DNA of 47,286 bases from assembly GCA_009602725.1 (NCBI GenBank), contig WELB01000054.1, positions 652,060 through 699,345 of the forward strand, written 5' to 3'. Shown piece after piece: positions 1-15,872 of the stretch. The stretch is from Spirogloea muscicola (lineage: Eukaryota > Streptophyta > Zygnematophyceae > Spirogloeales > Spirogloeaceae). Position 1 is the first letter of the stretch, and each line of letters opens with the position of its first letter. A program made the position numbers and the translations under genes. Below the pieces are notes generated by a model. That model was not told where the DNA came from. It saw only the letters and a list, made by a program, of their open reading frames with translations, and did not search any database.

Positions 1-214
1 GTGGCGCCGAGGCCGAGGCGGCCATGGCGCGGCACGTACTCGACGGGCTCCAGCGGCGCCCCCGGGCGGGCGTTGCGCCCGATGGCCTTGCCCTTCTGCA
101 ACCCCATGCCCCGCAGCATCGCCTCGCCGAAGTCCTCGACCGGCAGCGCCTTGTACGCCTCCAGCCCCGCCTCGTCCGGCAGCGCCCCCAGGCTCTCCAC
201 CAGCGCCGCAGCCT

Positions 215-247
<33 letters not shown>

Positions 248-265
248 GCGCTGCGGCGGGCGGGC
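1..265 (-). CDS. G-patch/Spp2-domain splicing factor (MOS2/GPKOW-like), partial
   Basis: Read on the minus strand, this exon is open to the window edge and encodes an Ala-rich stretch followed by PVEDFGEAMLRGMG, GKAIGRN, then EPVEYVPR and GLGLGA. That order (a PVE-FG-A-LRGMG core with a short loop and a closing GLGLGA) is the Spp2/GPKOW/MOS2 version of the G-patch. In that family it binds a DEAH-box helicase of the spliceosome and acts in the nucleus. The 3' part of the gene (KOW domains in GPKOW/MOS2) would lie beyond the left edge. The upstream frame hits a stop near 267-269, so a 3' splice site at about 265/266 (or 250/251) is inferred; the pyrimidine-rich ...TCTTGAG supports the former. 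No N-terminal exon was found to the right. Family assignment is fairly sure; MOS2 versus Spp2 is not resolved. Confidence 0.7.
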
Positions 266-519
266 CTCAAGAGATGGAGAGGTCGGCGGGGGGGGTGAGG
301 GGTTGGAGGCTGGGGTTTGGGGTTTAAGCGCTGGCTCAAAGTTAGCTACCGTCCACCGGTTTCGCCAACGGCTCGCCGCTCGTCTAACTTCTCGCTAGTC
401 GCCGGCTCGTACTCGATAAGGAACGCCAGCACCGTCCGTTGTGTGTGTTGGCCACGTTCCACATCATCAGCCACCAAACACTCTTTCCTAAGCTGACCTC
501 TGACAGTCACTCACTTTCT

Positions 520-537
520 GGGCTGGCCGATCGCAGC
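520..537 (+). repeat. Copy of dispersed GGGCTGGC...CAGC hairpin motif
   Basis: The sequence GGGCTGGCCGATCGCAGC matches a motif seen again at 45326-45344, where the flanks also agree (TTCTG before it, CTCTACTGG / CTCCTACTGG after it). Related versions lie at about 4114, 4255, 4491, 8190, 8317 and 15428. Confidence 0.55.
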
Positions 538-1250
538 AACTGCCCTCCTACTGGAAGAGTCTTCCATCTGACAGCCGCTCGACAACGATATTGGCCATCG
601 TTTGCACTGGACCTGCTCTGGACAACCAGGGCCGATTATAGCATGGCTATCTCCTGCAGCTACTGCCAACTTGCCCCATCAATAGCCTGTGGCGCTGTCT
701 GTCGTCATTAACTCAGAAAGTCCCGGCACAGTCAGGTTGCAGGCTGTACCCGTGCACCACTATTGCTGTTGGTGGGCTTTGTGGATCGAGATCCTCTGCG
801 ACTGCTTCTGCACGGCAGCGATCTCATTGTACAGCACATTCCCTTGCAGCCACATTGGGCTTGCATCCTGGCATTAATGTTACAGCTCTTGCATGGAAAG
901 CGCACTATCATCTTTGGCTACCTTCAATCACCGACAATACCAGCTTCAGCTTTTGAAATAATTGGCACCCAACACAATGGCTTAGATAACATTGTTGCAC
1001 GAATCTATTCCTCTTCACTAATCTTAACTGAATGCATGTGCATTTTCATTCAGTTTCATGTTCACGGCGAGGCTAAGTGACGACAAATCTCAGAGACATG
1101 TATAAAGCCCTGCAAGCCAGCACCGAGAACCTGTCACACTAGCTAAGTCATGCTTAGACATCTCAACTTTTCTACGCACAACCTCTTCTTCAAGTACACA
1201 CTGCAGGCTGTGAAGCAGAGAAGTATCAGCAGTCAGTCCAGGTGTCCACT

Positions 1251-1341
1251 CAGATCATTCTAGGATATTACAGAAGGTCTAACACCAGAATCACAACACG
1301 TCAGATGATTTTAGGAACATGCAGAAGGTCTAACACCAGAA
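1251..1341. repeat. Two-copy 40-bp direct repeat, 51-bp period
   Basis: Copy 1 is 1251-1290 and copy 2 is 1302-1341. Both start with CAGAT.ATT.TAGGA and end with the identical CAGAAGGTCTAACACCAGAA. Only a few bases differ between copies. No coding role is seen. Confidence 0.8.
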
Positions 1342-1675
1342 CTACGATCAAGCTGCACATGGATGCTCCACCGCAAAAGTATACACTTGCTCTTTATTGC
1401 AACATTCAGCACTGATTGAATGCTCAAATTGTCTTGCTCCCAAGAAAACTCACACACAGTTCACAGTAGTGAACAGAAGTATGACCAGCAGACTTCAGCT
1501 GCCAACTGCAGCGCTGCAAGAGCCATACAAGGCCAGCTTGTGAGACAATCCACAACTTCTGCATGCTGCGCACGGACTAGCAAGCGGCATGAGGAAGCCC
1601 TGAACGGTGCCCACCCCAACACTGGTGACTTCTCCCCACTCCTGAGCATTATGGGCTAGAAGCCTTCATTGTCAC

Positions 1676-1680
1676 TTACA
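1676..1680 (-). promoter_or_regulatory. Candidate TGTAA polyadenylation signal of U2AF35
   Basis: On the minus strand TGTAA lies about 140 bases after the U2AF35 stop. TGTAA is the usual poly(A) signal of chlorophyte green algae. Similar spacing is seen after the VMA21-like gene (12939-12943), and a copy lies about 250 bases after the Deg gene (4963-4967). It is a short motif, so chance is possible. Confidence 0.35.
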
Positions 1681-1819
1681 GCACTCACAATAGAGCTGGG
1701 CTTGACACGGGCGAACGGCCAGCCCTCCTCAGCTCTGCTGCGCTGCAAGACAACAGCAGCCATCAGAATGGACACAGCAGAGCGATATGGGTTGATAAGG
1801 GTGAGTCAATAATTCGTGC

Positions 1820-3347
1820 TCAATGATGCACGCCGTTCTCGTGAGCATTCTCCCGCTCCCTATTCCACTGCTCAATCTTGGCTCGTCTCTTTTCACTTCC
1901 CTCCCTGACTGGACTTCTCTGACGCCTGTCAAGACCATAGCTCCGGCCACCGTAATCTTCTCGGCCCCTGATATAGTCTCCGCGATCTCTGTCATAACGA
2001 TTGTAACCACCTCTGTAGTCATCATAATACCCACGCCCTCTACCGCCACCATGTCTGCCTCCATAATAAGCACCCCTCCCTACATAATGATCATCCCTGT
2101 AGTCCCTCTCTCGGCTGTACTCTCTGTAGGGGGGCGACAAGCTCCGGCTCCTGCTACGACTTTGTCTCCTTGACGATGTTGTCCTGCCAAATAGCCTCCT
2201 GCGCAAGTCCCTGTAAGAAGGGAACCAGTAAGTTGTCACCATGCAAGCAGCCACTTATCACTGAGCATCCACATCTGCTACACCAATTAAGAAAAGTGAA
2301 ATTTGAATCGCATGCAAACTTATCCTGCTGGGTTCAAGCTACTACCTGCTTATCCTCCGGAGATGCATGAAGTTGCAATATCCTCCTCGATTGCAGGTCT
2401 GCTCCTCGTACTGCCTACAGGTTGCTTCTCTAAAGTCTGTGACAGGAGAAAAGTCTGCTATAATGGGGCGGCCTGTTTGTAGCATGCACAACCAAGATTA
2501 CAGGTCAATACATCTCCAGAAAGCAAGCCTCCGCATGCATGTGCGCCTGAATTTACTACTTATCACCCACGAGAACCTTCGCTGTGTCTGTGATGTACAA
2601 ACTGCTGTGAGACTTATCTGATATACATGTGCGCTAGAACAGCACTAGCTGCTAGTGTAGGAGCCTAGAGGCCCACGAGAGGCCAATTCGTCGGAAGGTC
2701 CGTCTGGTCCAACTTTTAATGCCTGTTCGATCTAGCTGCCAGCATGACATGGCGAGACGCTCACCTGCATAGAAACGGCCCATCAAGCCGTGCAGAGCCG
2801 CCGCAGCGCTGCTCTCATCTTTGAACAGGGCATACACGTTGCCGACCTGCGACGACAATTTGATTGGTGTTAAACATGCTGCCTGAAAGTGGAAAGGTCA
2901 GCTTGTCACAGGAGGCTGCCTCGACAATTGGTGAAGGGTTGTCACAGCCGGAGAGACAGCTGCATCAACGAGGTTTCCCCGATACGTCAACCACACCTGC
3001 ATCATGCAAGCTCAGCATATCGCATGTACCATGTGATCGGCCATGTTGTCGCAGACGTTCAGGCTCTCCAGCTCGCCGTGCTTGCTCAGCTCCTCGAAGA
3101 GGTCCTCGTAAAAGTCGTCAAAGTGCTGCTGCACCTCGCGGGGGTCTATCTGCGTCAGCTCCTGGCCCGGCTGCGGCGCGTCGGGCCGCTGGTACATGTT
3201 GCTGAGCAGCAGCGTGGGGCTGATGGTCGGCCGGTTGTGCAGGCGCGAGCAGCGGTCGCCGTGCCGGCACGACCCGATCTTGAAGTAGAACGGGCAGTTG
3301 ACGCGGTCCTTCTCGGTCCCGAAGATGGACGCCAGGTGCTCTGCCAT
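1820..3347 (-). CDS. U2AF35: U2 snRNP auxiliary factor small subunit (U2AF35)
   Basis: Four exons: 3347-3030, 2846-2765, 2472-2346 and 2210-1820. They total 918 nt and encode 305 aa, with phases agreeing at every junction. The protein begins [20 protein letters not shown]. It carries CCCH zinc finger 1 ([11 protein letters not shown]), a U2AF-homology RRM split over exons 1-3 ([13 protein letters not shown], then GNVYALF), and zinc finger 2 in exon 3 ([19 protein letters not shown]). It ends in an Arg-rich tail with a short RS run ([13 protein letters not shown]) followed by a long Arg-Gly-Tyr-Asp segment. In this family the protein recognises the AG at 3' splice sites together with U2AF65 in the nucleus. 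The start is the first ATG before the conserved N-terminus. The tail is richer in RG/YD than in RS dipeptides. The identification is secure. Confidence 0.95.
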
Positions 3348-4070
3348 GGCGGCGCCGCCGTCGCCGCCGCCGCCGCCGTCGCTGCAGCTCGCGCGCCGGA
3401 GCTCTACCGCACTCTCACCACCGCTCTGCAACCGCAGCGCAGCCTGCGCCGCCGAGCGCCGTCGCCCGCAGCGCCTGGAGGCTCTCGGCAAACGGCGCCG
3501 CGAGCGACGGCGGGGCTCTCCGGGGGTCTACGGCGGCGCTGGGGCGTCTTCCCCGCCGCGAGACCGGCCGCGAGGCCCGCCGCAAATGGCGGCGCGCGAG
3601 CCGCTAGCCGAGTTGACGGGGCGCCTGAGGAAGGCGTCGTCGGGAAGGCGGCACACACTTACTTTTGACGGACGCTCGCTGTGGCCGTTCGATGTGCACG
3701 ATCGGGTGGCGTCGGGGACCTCCTCGTTTGAGACGGCCAGAAGCAGCTTTCTAGCGAGGACTGCTTCTGGATACATCCCGGGAGCGCGGCAACGTTCCGT
3801 CGGAGCCAGCTCGTCGTCCCGTTTTGAGATCGTTACCGCCGCTCAGGCAGCAGCTGCGGCTCGCCCATAAGACGAACTGAAGGTGGCTCTTCCAGAAGAG
3901 CGAGAACTTTTAGTGAGAGAAGCATCATCAATTTCAGAGGGGGCGAGGGCTGGGTAAAGCGTTGGACTCTTCCAGTTGATGGCGATAGCTGTGTTGGCAA
4001 GCCCAGAAAACAGATGAACAGACTTAGAAGGGCCAGAAAGGCACTGAAGCTCACAGGCATGGACGGTACT
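3348..4070. other. U2AF35 upstream region
   Basis: The GC-rich stretch 3348-3620 just upstream of the U2AF35 start looks like promoter and 5' UTR with CCG repeats. From about 3880 the composition changes towards the repeat-rich interval. Open frames here lack family signatures. Confidence 0.45.
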
Positions 4071-4326
4071 GTAGTTCTTTTTCGGCACCTCTTTCTTTGG
4101 CTTGGGATATTGTCCATTCTTTTGGGCTGGCTTTGCCAGCCACTCTTCTCTATGGGCGAGCACTTTCCTCCCCCTGTTTTACCATTGCATCCTCAGGCCC
4201 CTTTGTAGCTGCTCACCGCTCTTAGGCCCCTCTGAACCTTTGTGAATTCTTTTTGGGCTGGCTTTTCGCAGCCCTTGCCCCCATTGGGAGTGCCACTTCT
4301 TTCTTCTTCTCTATGGGCGAGCACTT
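4071..4326 (-). repeat. Dispersed repeat, copy A (modules M2 + M1) with 20-bp direct repeats
   Basis: M1 (about 4167-4302) matches, in inverse orientation, 14085-14220 and 15074-15208 over about 135 bp, and in the same orientation 8106-8234. M2 (about 4071-4166) matches 14504-14604 inversely. Both modules hold a hairpin core: GGCTGGCTTTGCCAGCC in M2 and GGGCTGGCTTTTCGCAGCCC in M1. M1 is flanked by the identical 20-mer TTCTCTATGGGCGAGCACTT at 4146-4165 and 4307-4326. This could be a target-site duplication or an internal tandem repeat. Confidence 0.8.
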
Positions 4327-4620
4327 CTCACAGCGACTCAAGTGGCCCCGAATCGGGTGGGAAGTGCCAGCCCATAGTGGACAAGGGCCAAACGGCCGAA
4401 AGGAGAAGAAAGGGCTCTTCCACAGATCGTTTACTTGCTCTGCTGAGCGTGTGCGCTTTTGTGTTCCCACTGGATCGTCCTTTTCAACTTTGGGCTGGCC
4501 TTTCACAGCCACTATGGTTTTCTTTGAGAGAGCTTCTTCTCCCAAGCACTTCCTCCAGAAAGAGCTCTTCAAAATGCACTCTCCAGTTTCGCTTGAGCCT
4601 GATGATATTCCGCGTTACCG
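4327..4620 (-). repeat. Diverged fragments of the same repeat family
   Basis: Around 4487-4565 the minus strand again reads a GGAGGAAGTGCT-like start, a hairpin of the GTGGCTGTGAAAGGCCAGCCC type, then an AAAG tail. This is the same order as module M2 of copy A, but diverged. No gene is evident. Confidence 0.5.
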
Positions 4621-5218
4621 GTTAGTGCACGACTGCAGCAATTTGCCTGACTGTTCTCTGAGTGCCAGCAGAGCGTCCTCATGACGACGTGAAGGATTGG
4701 AGTCGGATCAAATGGCTCAATAGTGAAGAGAGTTAACACAATGTCTGTACAGCTGACAATTGTCAACATTAACAACTACGCTGTGGCAAAGGGCACAGCA
4801 GCTGCAGTTGCGCTTATGCATGTCAAGCGACTGCAGGCAACTGCAAGCAACTGCATTTTCCACAGTGCCTCAGTAGTGATACTGTGTGATTCTGCATCAG
4901 TCCTAAGGTTCATCTGGCTAACATTAGATACCAGCTTGACAGATAAATCCGAGGCAGCAAGCTTACATCCTCACACCAGGCGGCCAAGCCTGGTCTGCAT
5001 ACATGCTTCATAGGCTCCATGTAACCATGCCCCAAGTTTATGTACATGCTGAAGTTTGTCAGCAATACTTGTTCTAAGCAGCAGAACTGTTCTAAGCTTG
5101 TGCAGCTTAAGCTGCACCTTGAGGAGAAGGCCTCAGCAACCTCCTGAGCACAGGGGAAGTAAGTGCAGCTGCAGCAGTCCGCCTCTGCAAACACTTCACC
5201 ACAATATAATAAGATGTA
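4621..5218. other. Deg gene 3' flank
   Basis: Probable 3' UTR and intergenic DNA after the Deg stop codon. It has a minus-strand TGTAA at 4963-4967. Nothing else is recognised. Confidence 0.4.
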
Positions 5219-12488
<7,270 letters not shown>

Positions 12489-13077
12489 CTAGAGTAAAGG
12501 ACGTCAAACGCAGCAATGCCAAGGACCACGCTGCAAGGGAAAGGGAATTCGAGGGGCGATACAGACTGCTGTTAATTTGATTATTGCCTTTTGGCCGCTG
12601 AAGCGGCCCCCAGGCTTCCACGCCTGCTTACATTGAGCACTGCTTTTTGACACTAGGAGGAGGGCTTCAGCTCAGATTAAGGCCTCAGCGGGGAAGCCTC
12701 TCCATCTCCTTCACCCTCCTTGCCAAGACAGCTGTACGCCCTTGCATCCCCACCAGTTGCAGTATACAATCCAGTATACAATCCAGAGTTCGTAGCAATG
12801 TCCAGTCAGTGGTGTGTCCGCAATGTGTGCCTTAGTACCCTATAACAGTGCGTCGGACACAATCTGACTGGCCCCCTCGGCAGAGCAACATCTTAGCATA
12901 CATATCTGGCATCGACCAGCTCCAAGGCAGGTCAATGGTTACAGAGGGCTCTCTTTCTGCTCCTCAGAGGTCCCGGCCAGCACCGCTGCATTGCCATCCT
13001 GCCCTTGAATCAGGTGCACTTGTTGCTGTGGGCGAGTTGCATGCAGAACGGGCCTGGATGGGCTGTGAAAGTTTGCA
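12489..13077. other. Convergent 3' region of NTRC and the VMA21-like gene
   Basis: It contains a strong hairpin just after NTRC (12593-12608), a CAGTATACAATC direct repeat at about 12759-12782, and a minus-strand TGTAA at 12939-12943 about 135 bases after the VMA21 stop. No additional gene is seen. Confidence 0.45.
12593..12608 (+). other. Perfect inverted repeat in the NTRC 3' UTR
   Basis: GGCCGCTGAAGCGGCC forms a 6-bp all-GC stem with a TGAA loop, about 105 bases after the NTRC stop. It could fold in the mRNA. A regulatory role is only a guess. Confidence 0.5.
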
Positions 13078-13781
13078 TTACTCCCGCTTCTTAGCGTCTT
13101 CAGCAGCCACGCCGGCTGCAGGGGCGGGGGAGGTGGCCAGCAGGCTGCGTCGCGCCGACGCAGCAAAGGCGGCGTCGGGTTTGGGCGGCCCGCCGTCGGG
13201 CTTGTCCCACAGGGCCATGAGCACGTAGGCGCAGATGACGGCGTTGAGCGCCAGCACGGCCAGGAGGCCGCCGAAGAGCGTCGTGCTGGCGCTGGAGAGC
13301 CCGGCGGTGCCTGCGCAGCGGCGAGCACAAGAGCAGGGGGGTTATGGTCTGGGATTTAGAGAGGTTCAGGGTCTCAGGGATTTGGGTTTACGAACAAGGT
13401 GAGCTCAGTGGTGGCCGCGCATCCGAGTGGGTCTACCATGGACGCTGCGGATCTCGGATGCACTGCGCTTGCAAAGCTGAGCCCTTGTATCCTGCAAGGC
13501 TCAGGCACTAAAACCCAGAACCCCGTGATCCCCAAGCCCCTGAATCCAAAGCCCTGAAGCCAAAACCCCTCCCGAGCCTTCGCAGTAGCGAGAAGGCGGC
13601 GGCGAGCCGGAGGGGGCCTCGACGAGCTCCGCGTCCGCCGGCTCGAGCGCGCACCGGGGATGAGGTGGGAGTTGACGGCGAGGAGGAGCGCGACGGGGAG
13701 CAGCCACATGAGGAGGGAGGTGAGGACGAAGCGCGCCACCACCTCGCCGGTCGGCGCCGCCGCCGCCGCCGTCACCGCCAT
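13078..13781 (-). CDS. VMA21-like V-ATPase assembly factor
   Basis: Two exons, 13781-13655 and 13310-13078, total 360 nt and encode 119 aa, with matching phase 1 junctions. The protein has two hydrophobic segments: VVARFVLTSLLMWLLPVALL (about residues 14-33), then a short polar/Pro loop (NSHLIPG), then GGLLAVLALNAVICAYVLMA in exon 2, and a cytosolic tail starting WDKPDGG and ending AKKRE. Two membrane spans joined by a lumenal NxxLIPG loop, with a charged C-terminus, is the plant/yeast VMA21 pattern. That protein escorts assembly of the V-ATPase Vo sector in the ER, and a C-terminal KKxx-type end favours ER retrieval; here the end is KKRE. The start is the only ATG before the first span. Identification rests on pattern, not strong identity. 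Confidence 0.72.
13336..13567. repeat. Degenerate telomere-like tracts in the VMA21 intron
   Basis: 13336-13391 holds G-rich degenerate units (GGGATTTAG, GGGATTTGGGTTTA). 13507-13567 holds C-rich units (AAAACCCAGAACCCC, CCCCTGAATCC, AAAACCCCTCCC). The two blocks are on opposite strands within one intron. Confidence 0.5.
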
Positions 13782-14084
13782 CGCCGCCGCCGCCGCCGCC
13801 GCCGCCGGGCTTGCGGCGGCGGCGCCGGCGGCGGTTGCGGGTCCACGGTTCAGAGGTTTCGGAGATCAGGATTTAGGGGTTGAGGTTTAGGCTACCTGTG
13901 TGCGAGGAGAATTGCCCGACTTTCTTGCGGTGGCCGACACTTCCCCAGAGGGGTCGCAGTCTGGGGATGTCCGGGACTTCGTTGGTCGGGCTTGTCAGGG
14001 AGAACGGAAGAGCATCAAGGTTCAAGGATTTCCTGGAGGCTTCCAGGAAGTGGAGCGTGTAAGGAGCGATGGAGTGGCGAGTCG

Positions 14085-14604
14085 AAGAAGTGGCACTCCC
14101 AATGGGGGCAAGGGCTGCGAACAGCCAGCCCAAATGGGATTGACGAAGGTTCGGAGGGGCCTACAAGCGTGTAGCAGCTACAAAGGGGTCGGAAGATGAT
14201 ATGTCAGAACAGGGGGAGGATGGATCACTCAGTAGTTACGAGTGAGGAGCCTCAGATCTGACAGACTAGCTGCCAGAAAACTATCCCCCTGACGAAAGCC
14301 GGAGGCCGCAGCGAGAGCACGGCCAGCACGCAGATGCAGAGCGTGGGCCAAGGACCGCTGAAGAATGCTGAAGGGATACAGACAACCTCATACGGTAGAC
14401 TTGAGCCCACGAGCCAGTGGCGTTGAAGTCCGCCGGCTCACCTCGCCTGCGGGACACAGCGCGCCGCGCAAGCCTGGCCAGCAGGGCGAGTCGCTAAGTA
14501 GAAGAAAGTGCTCGCCCAGAAAGAAGAGGGGCTGGCAAAGTCAGCCCAAAATGAAGGGACAGTATTCAAAGCCAAAAGAAAGAGGAGCCGGAAAAAGACT
14601 ACAC
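14085..14604 (+). repeat. Dispersed repeat, copy B (M1 and M2 split by 283 bp)
   Basis: 14085-14220 is module M1 (AAGAAGTGGCACTCCCAATG ... AACAGGGGGAGGA) and 14504-14604 is module M2 (AAAGTGCTCGCCCAGA ... AAAAAGACTACAC). Orientation is inverse to copy A. In copy A the two modules abut, while here about 283 unrelated bases separate them. Confidence 0.75.
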
Positions 14605-14668
14605 TACAAAAGACAAGACAATGCAGAGGGAAGCCAGTAAGTACCAATGCAAGCAGATTGACTGACGT

Positions 14669-14693
14669 GTGTACACAACTGTGTACACAACTG
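14669..14693. repeat. 12-bp tandem duplication
   Basis: GTGTACACAACT occurs twice in a row; each unit contains the palindrome GTGTACAC. Confidence 0.8.
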
Positions 14694-14779
14694 CTTCCAA
14701 TTCAGGCCCTTGATTGGGTGATGGCGGGCCTGAGTGAGCCAAGTACAAACGGAGGGGACATGGGCGGGGCGGCTTGGCG

Positions 14780-14856
14780 GCCACGTGGGCCACCCCGTGG
14801 GCTCAATGATCGGCTGCTCGCAGCCAATGGGATGTCGTGAGCGCCACCACGTGGTA
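14780..14856. promoter_or_regulatory. Two G-box-like palindromes
   Basis: CCACGTGG (about 14781) and ACCACGTGGT (about 14846) lie about 65 bp apart in the divergent VMA21-CLC interval. In green plants CACGTG cores bind bZIP/bHLH factors. Their distance from both genes makes the function uncertain. Confidence 0.3.
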
Positions 14857-15073
14857 CCTCCCCCCTTCCTCTGCTACCCTCCCCCCCTCTGGAGGGTTTG
14901 TTTGTGCTCACCCGTGGGTACTAATGTCATCTTAGGTACCTTAGATTAGGTCTCCGTATTATGTAGCATTGTTTAGTCTGCACTCGACTCTGCCTGAACA
15001 ATGTATTGGCTTGAATTGGCCTCCCTTTCAATTCATGTGCCCCGCGCGCCTTCTCCCCCTCTCTGGAGAAAGA

Positions 15074-15208
15074 AAGAAGTGGCACTCCCAATGGGGGCAA
15101 GGGCTGCGAAATGCCAGCCCAGAAAGAATTCACAAAGGTTCAGAGGGGCCTAAGAGCGGTGAGCAGCTACAAAGGGGCCTGAGGATGCAATGGTAAAACA
15201 GGGGGAGG
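15074..15208 (+). repeat. Dispersed repeat, copy D (module M1)
   Basis: A full M1 unit, nearly identical in inverse orientation to 4167-4302: AAGAAGTGGCACTCCCAATG, a GGGCTGCGAAATGCCAGCCC hairpin, then AAGGTTCAGAGGGGCC and the AAAACAGGGGGAGG end. No M2 module follows. Confidence 0.85.
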
Positions 15209-15872
15209 TACCCCCCCTCTGGCTGTCCTTCCCTCTCCCTCTCCCTCTCCTTATTGAGCTTCTTTTATTCCCACAACTCGCAGATCTGCTATCACGGACA
15301 GTAGTGTCGTGCTCATCCTCCGTCCCCTCTCTGAGCGCATCATTCCTCCCCCGCCTCCCATCCTGCCTCGGCCACTCTTTTGTGGGCCATCTTTCCGCCC
15401 CCTTTGGCAGAGCCCATTTGTCCTTTTGGGCTGGCCTCTCACAGCCATTGCTGTCAACCTGGACGAGCTGTAAAACTCCTTGTTTGGAATAGCTCCTTTC
15501 CATCATCGATAAGCTCTTCTTTCTCTCTCTCCCATTGTGCCGCCCTCGGGCCAACTCGCCAGAACCAGGGACAGGGCCTGTAGCCTCCCCTCCTACCTCT
15601 TTCAGAGCCCCTACACTCTCTAGCTCCTCCATCGCCTCCTCCCCTCTCCCTCCCAGCAGCTGCAGGCTGGCCCCGACAGATCCCGCAAGCCCACTTGCCC
15701 ATCCCCCTCCATTCAGCCCGCATTGCTTCCCTCCTCTGTCCTGCTGCTGCTGCCATTGCCGGATCGGCGCAGGAAAGCAGATTTGCCCTCCACGGTCGTG
15801 GCCGTAGGCCATCGTGGCGGGTTTGGCTATCAAGGCGACCCATGTGCTGAGCCTGGCACCGCAGCTGACGCC

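Larger units (their letters stand above)
266..1819. other. Intron/intergenic stretch without a recognisable gene
   Basis: The left end probably belongs to the first intron or 5' end of the G-patch gene and contains a degenerate telomere-like tract at 296-326 (C-rich on the sense strand). The right end is the likely U2AF35 3' untranslated region. Short open frames here have no family signature and ordinary base composition. It contains one hairpin motif (520-537) and a two-copy direct repeat (1251-1341). Confidence 0.5.
13782..15872. other. Divergent VMA21-CLC interval, repeat-rich
   Basis: It starts with a (GCC)n tract and a telomere-like block at 13845-13892 (GGATTTAGGGGTTGAGGTTTAGG). It then holds repeat copies B and D, a 12-bp tandem duplication, two G-box-like palindromes and CT-rich DNA up to the CLC gene. 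I find no supported gene; long open frames at 15150-16092 on the minus strand have no family signature. Confidence 0.5.

Noticed and set aside
1251-1341. CRISPR-like array
   Set aside because: Only two imperfect copies in a eukaryotic nuclear context, no further units or cas genes.
2889-3668. 259-residue plus-strand open frame
   Set aside because: It is antisense to U2AF35 exon 1 and its GC-rich upstream region; it mirrors third-position GC bias.
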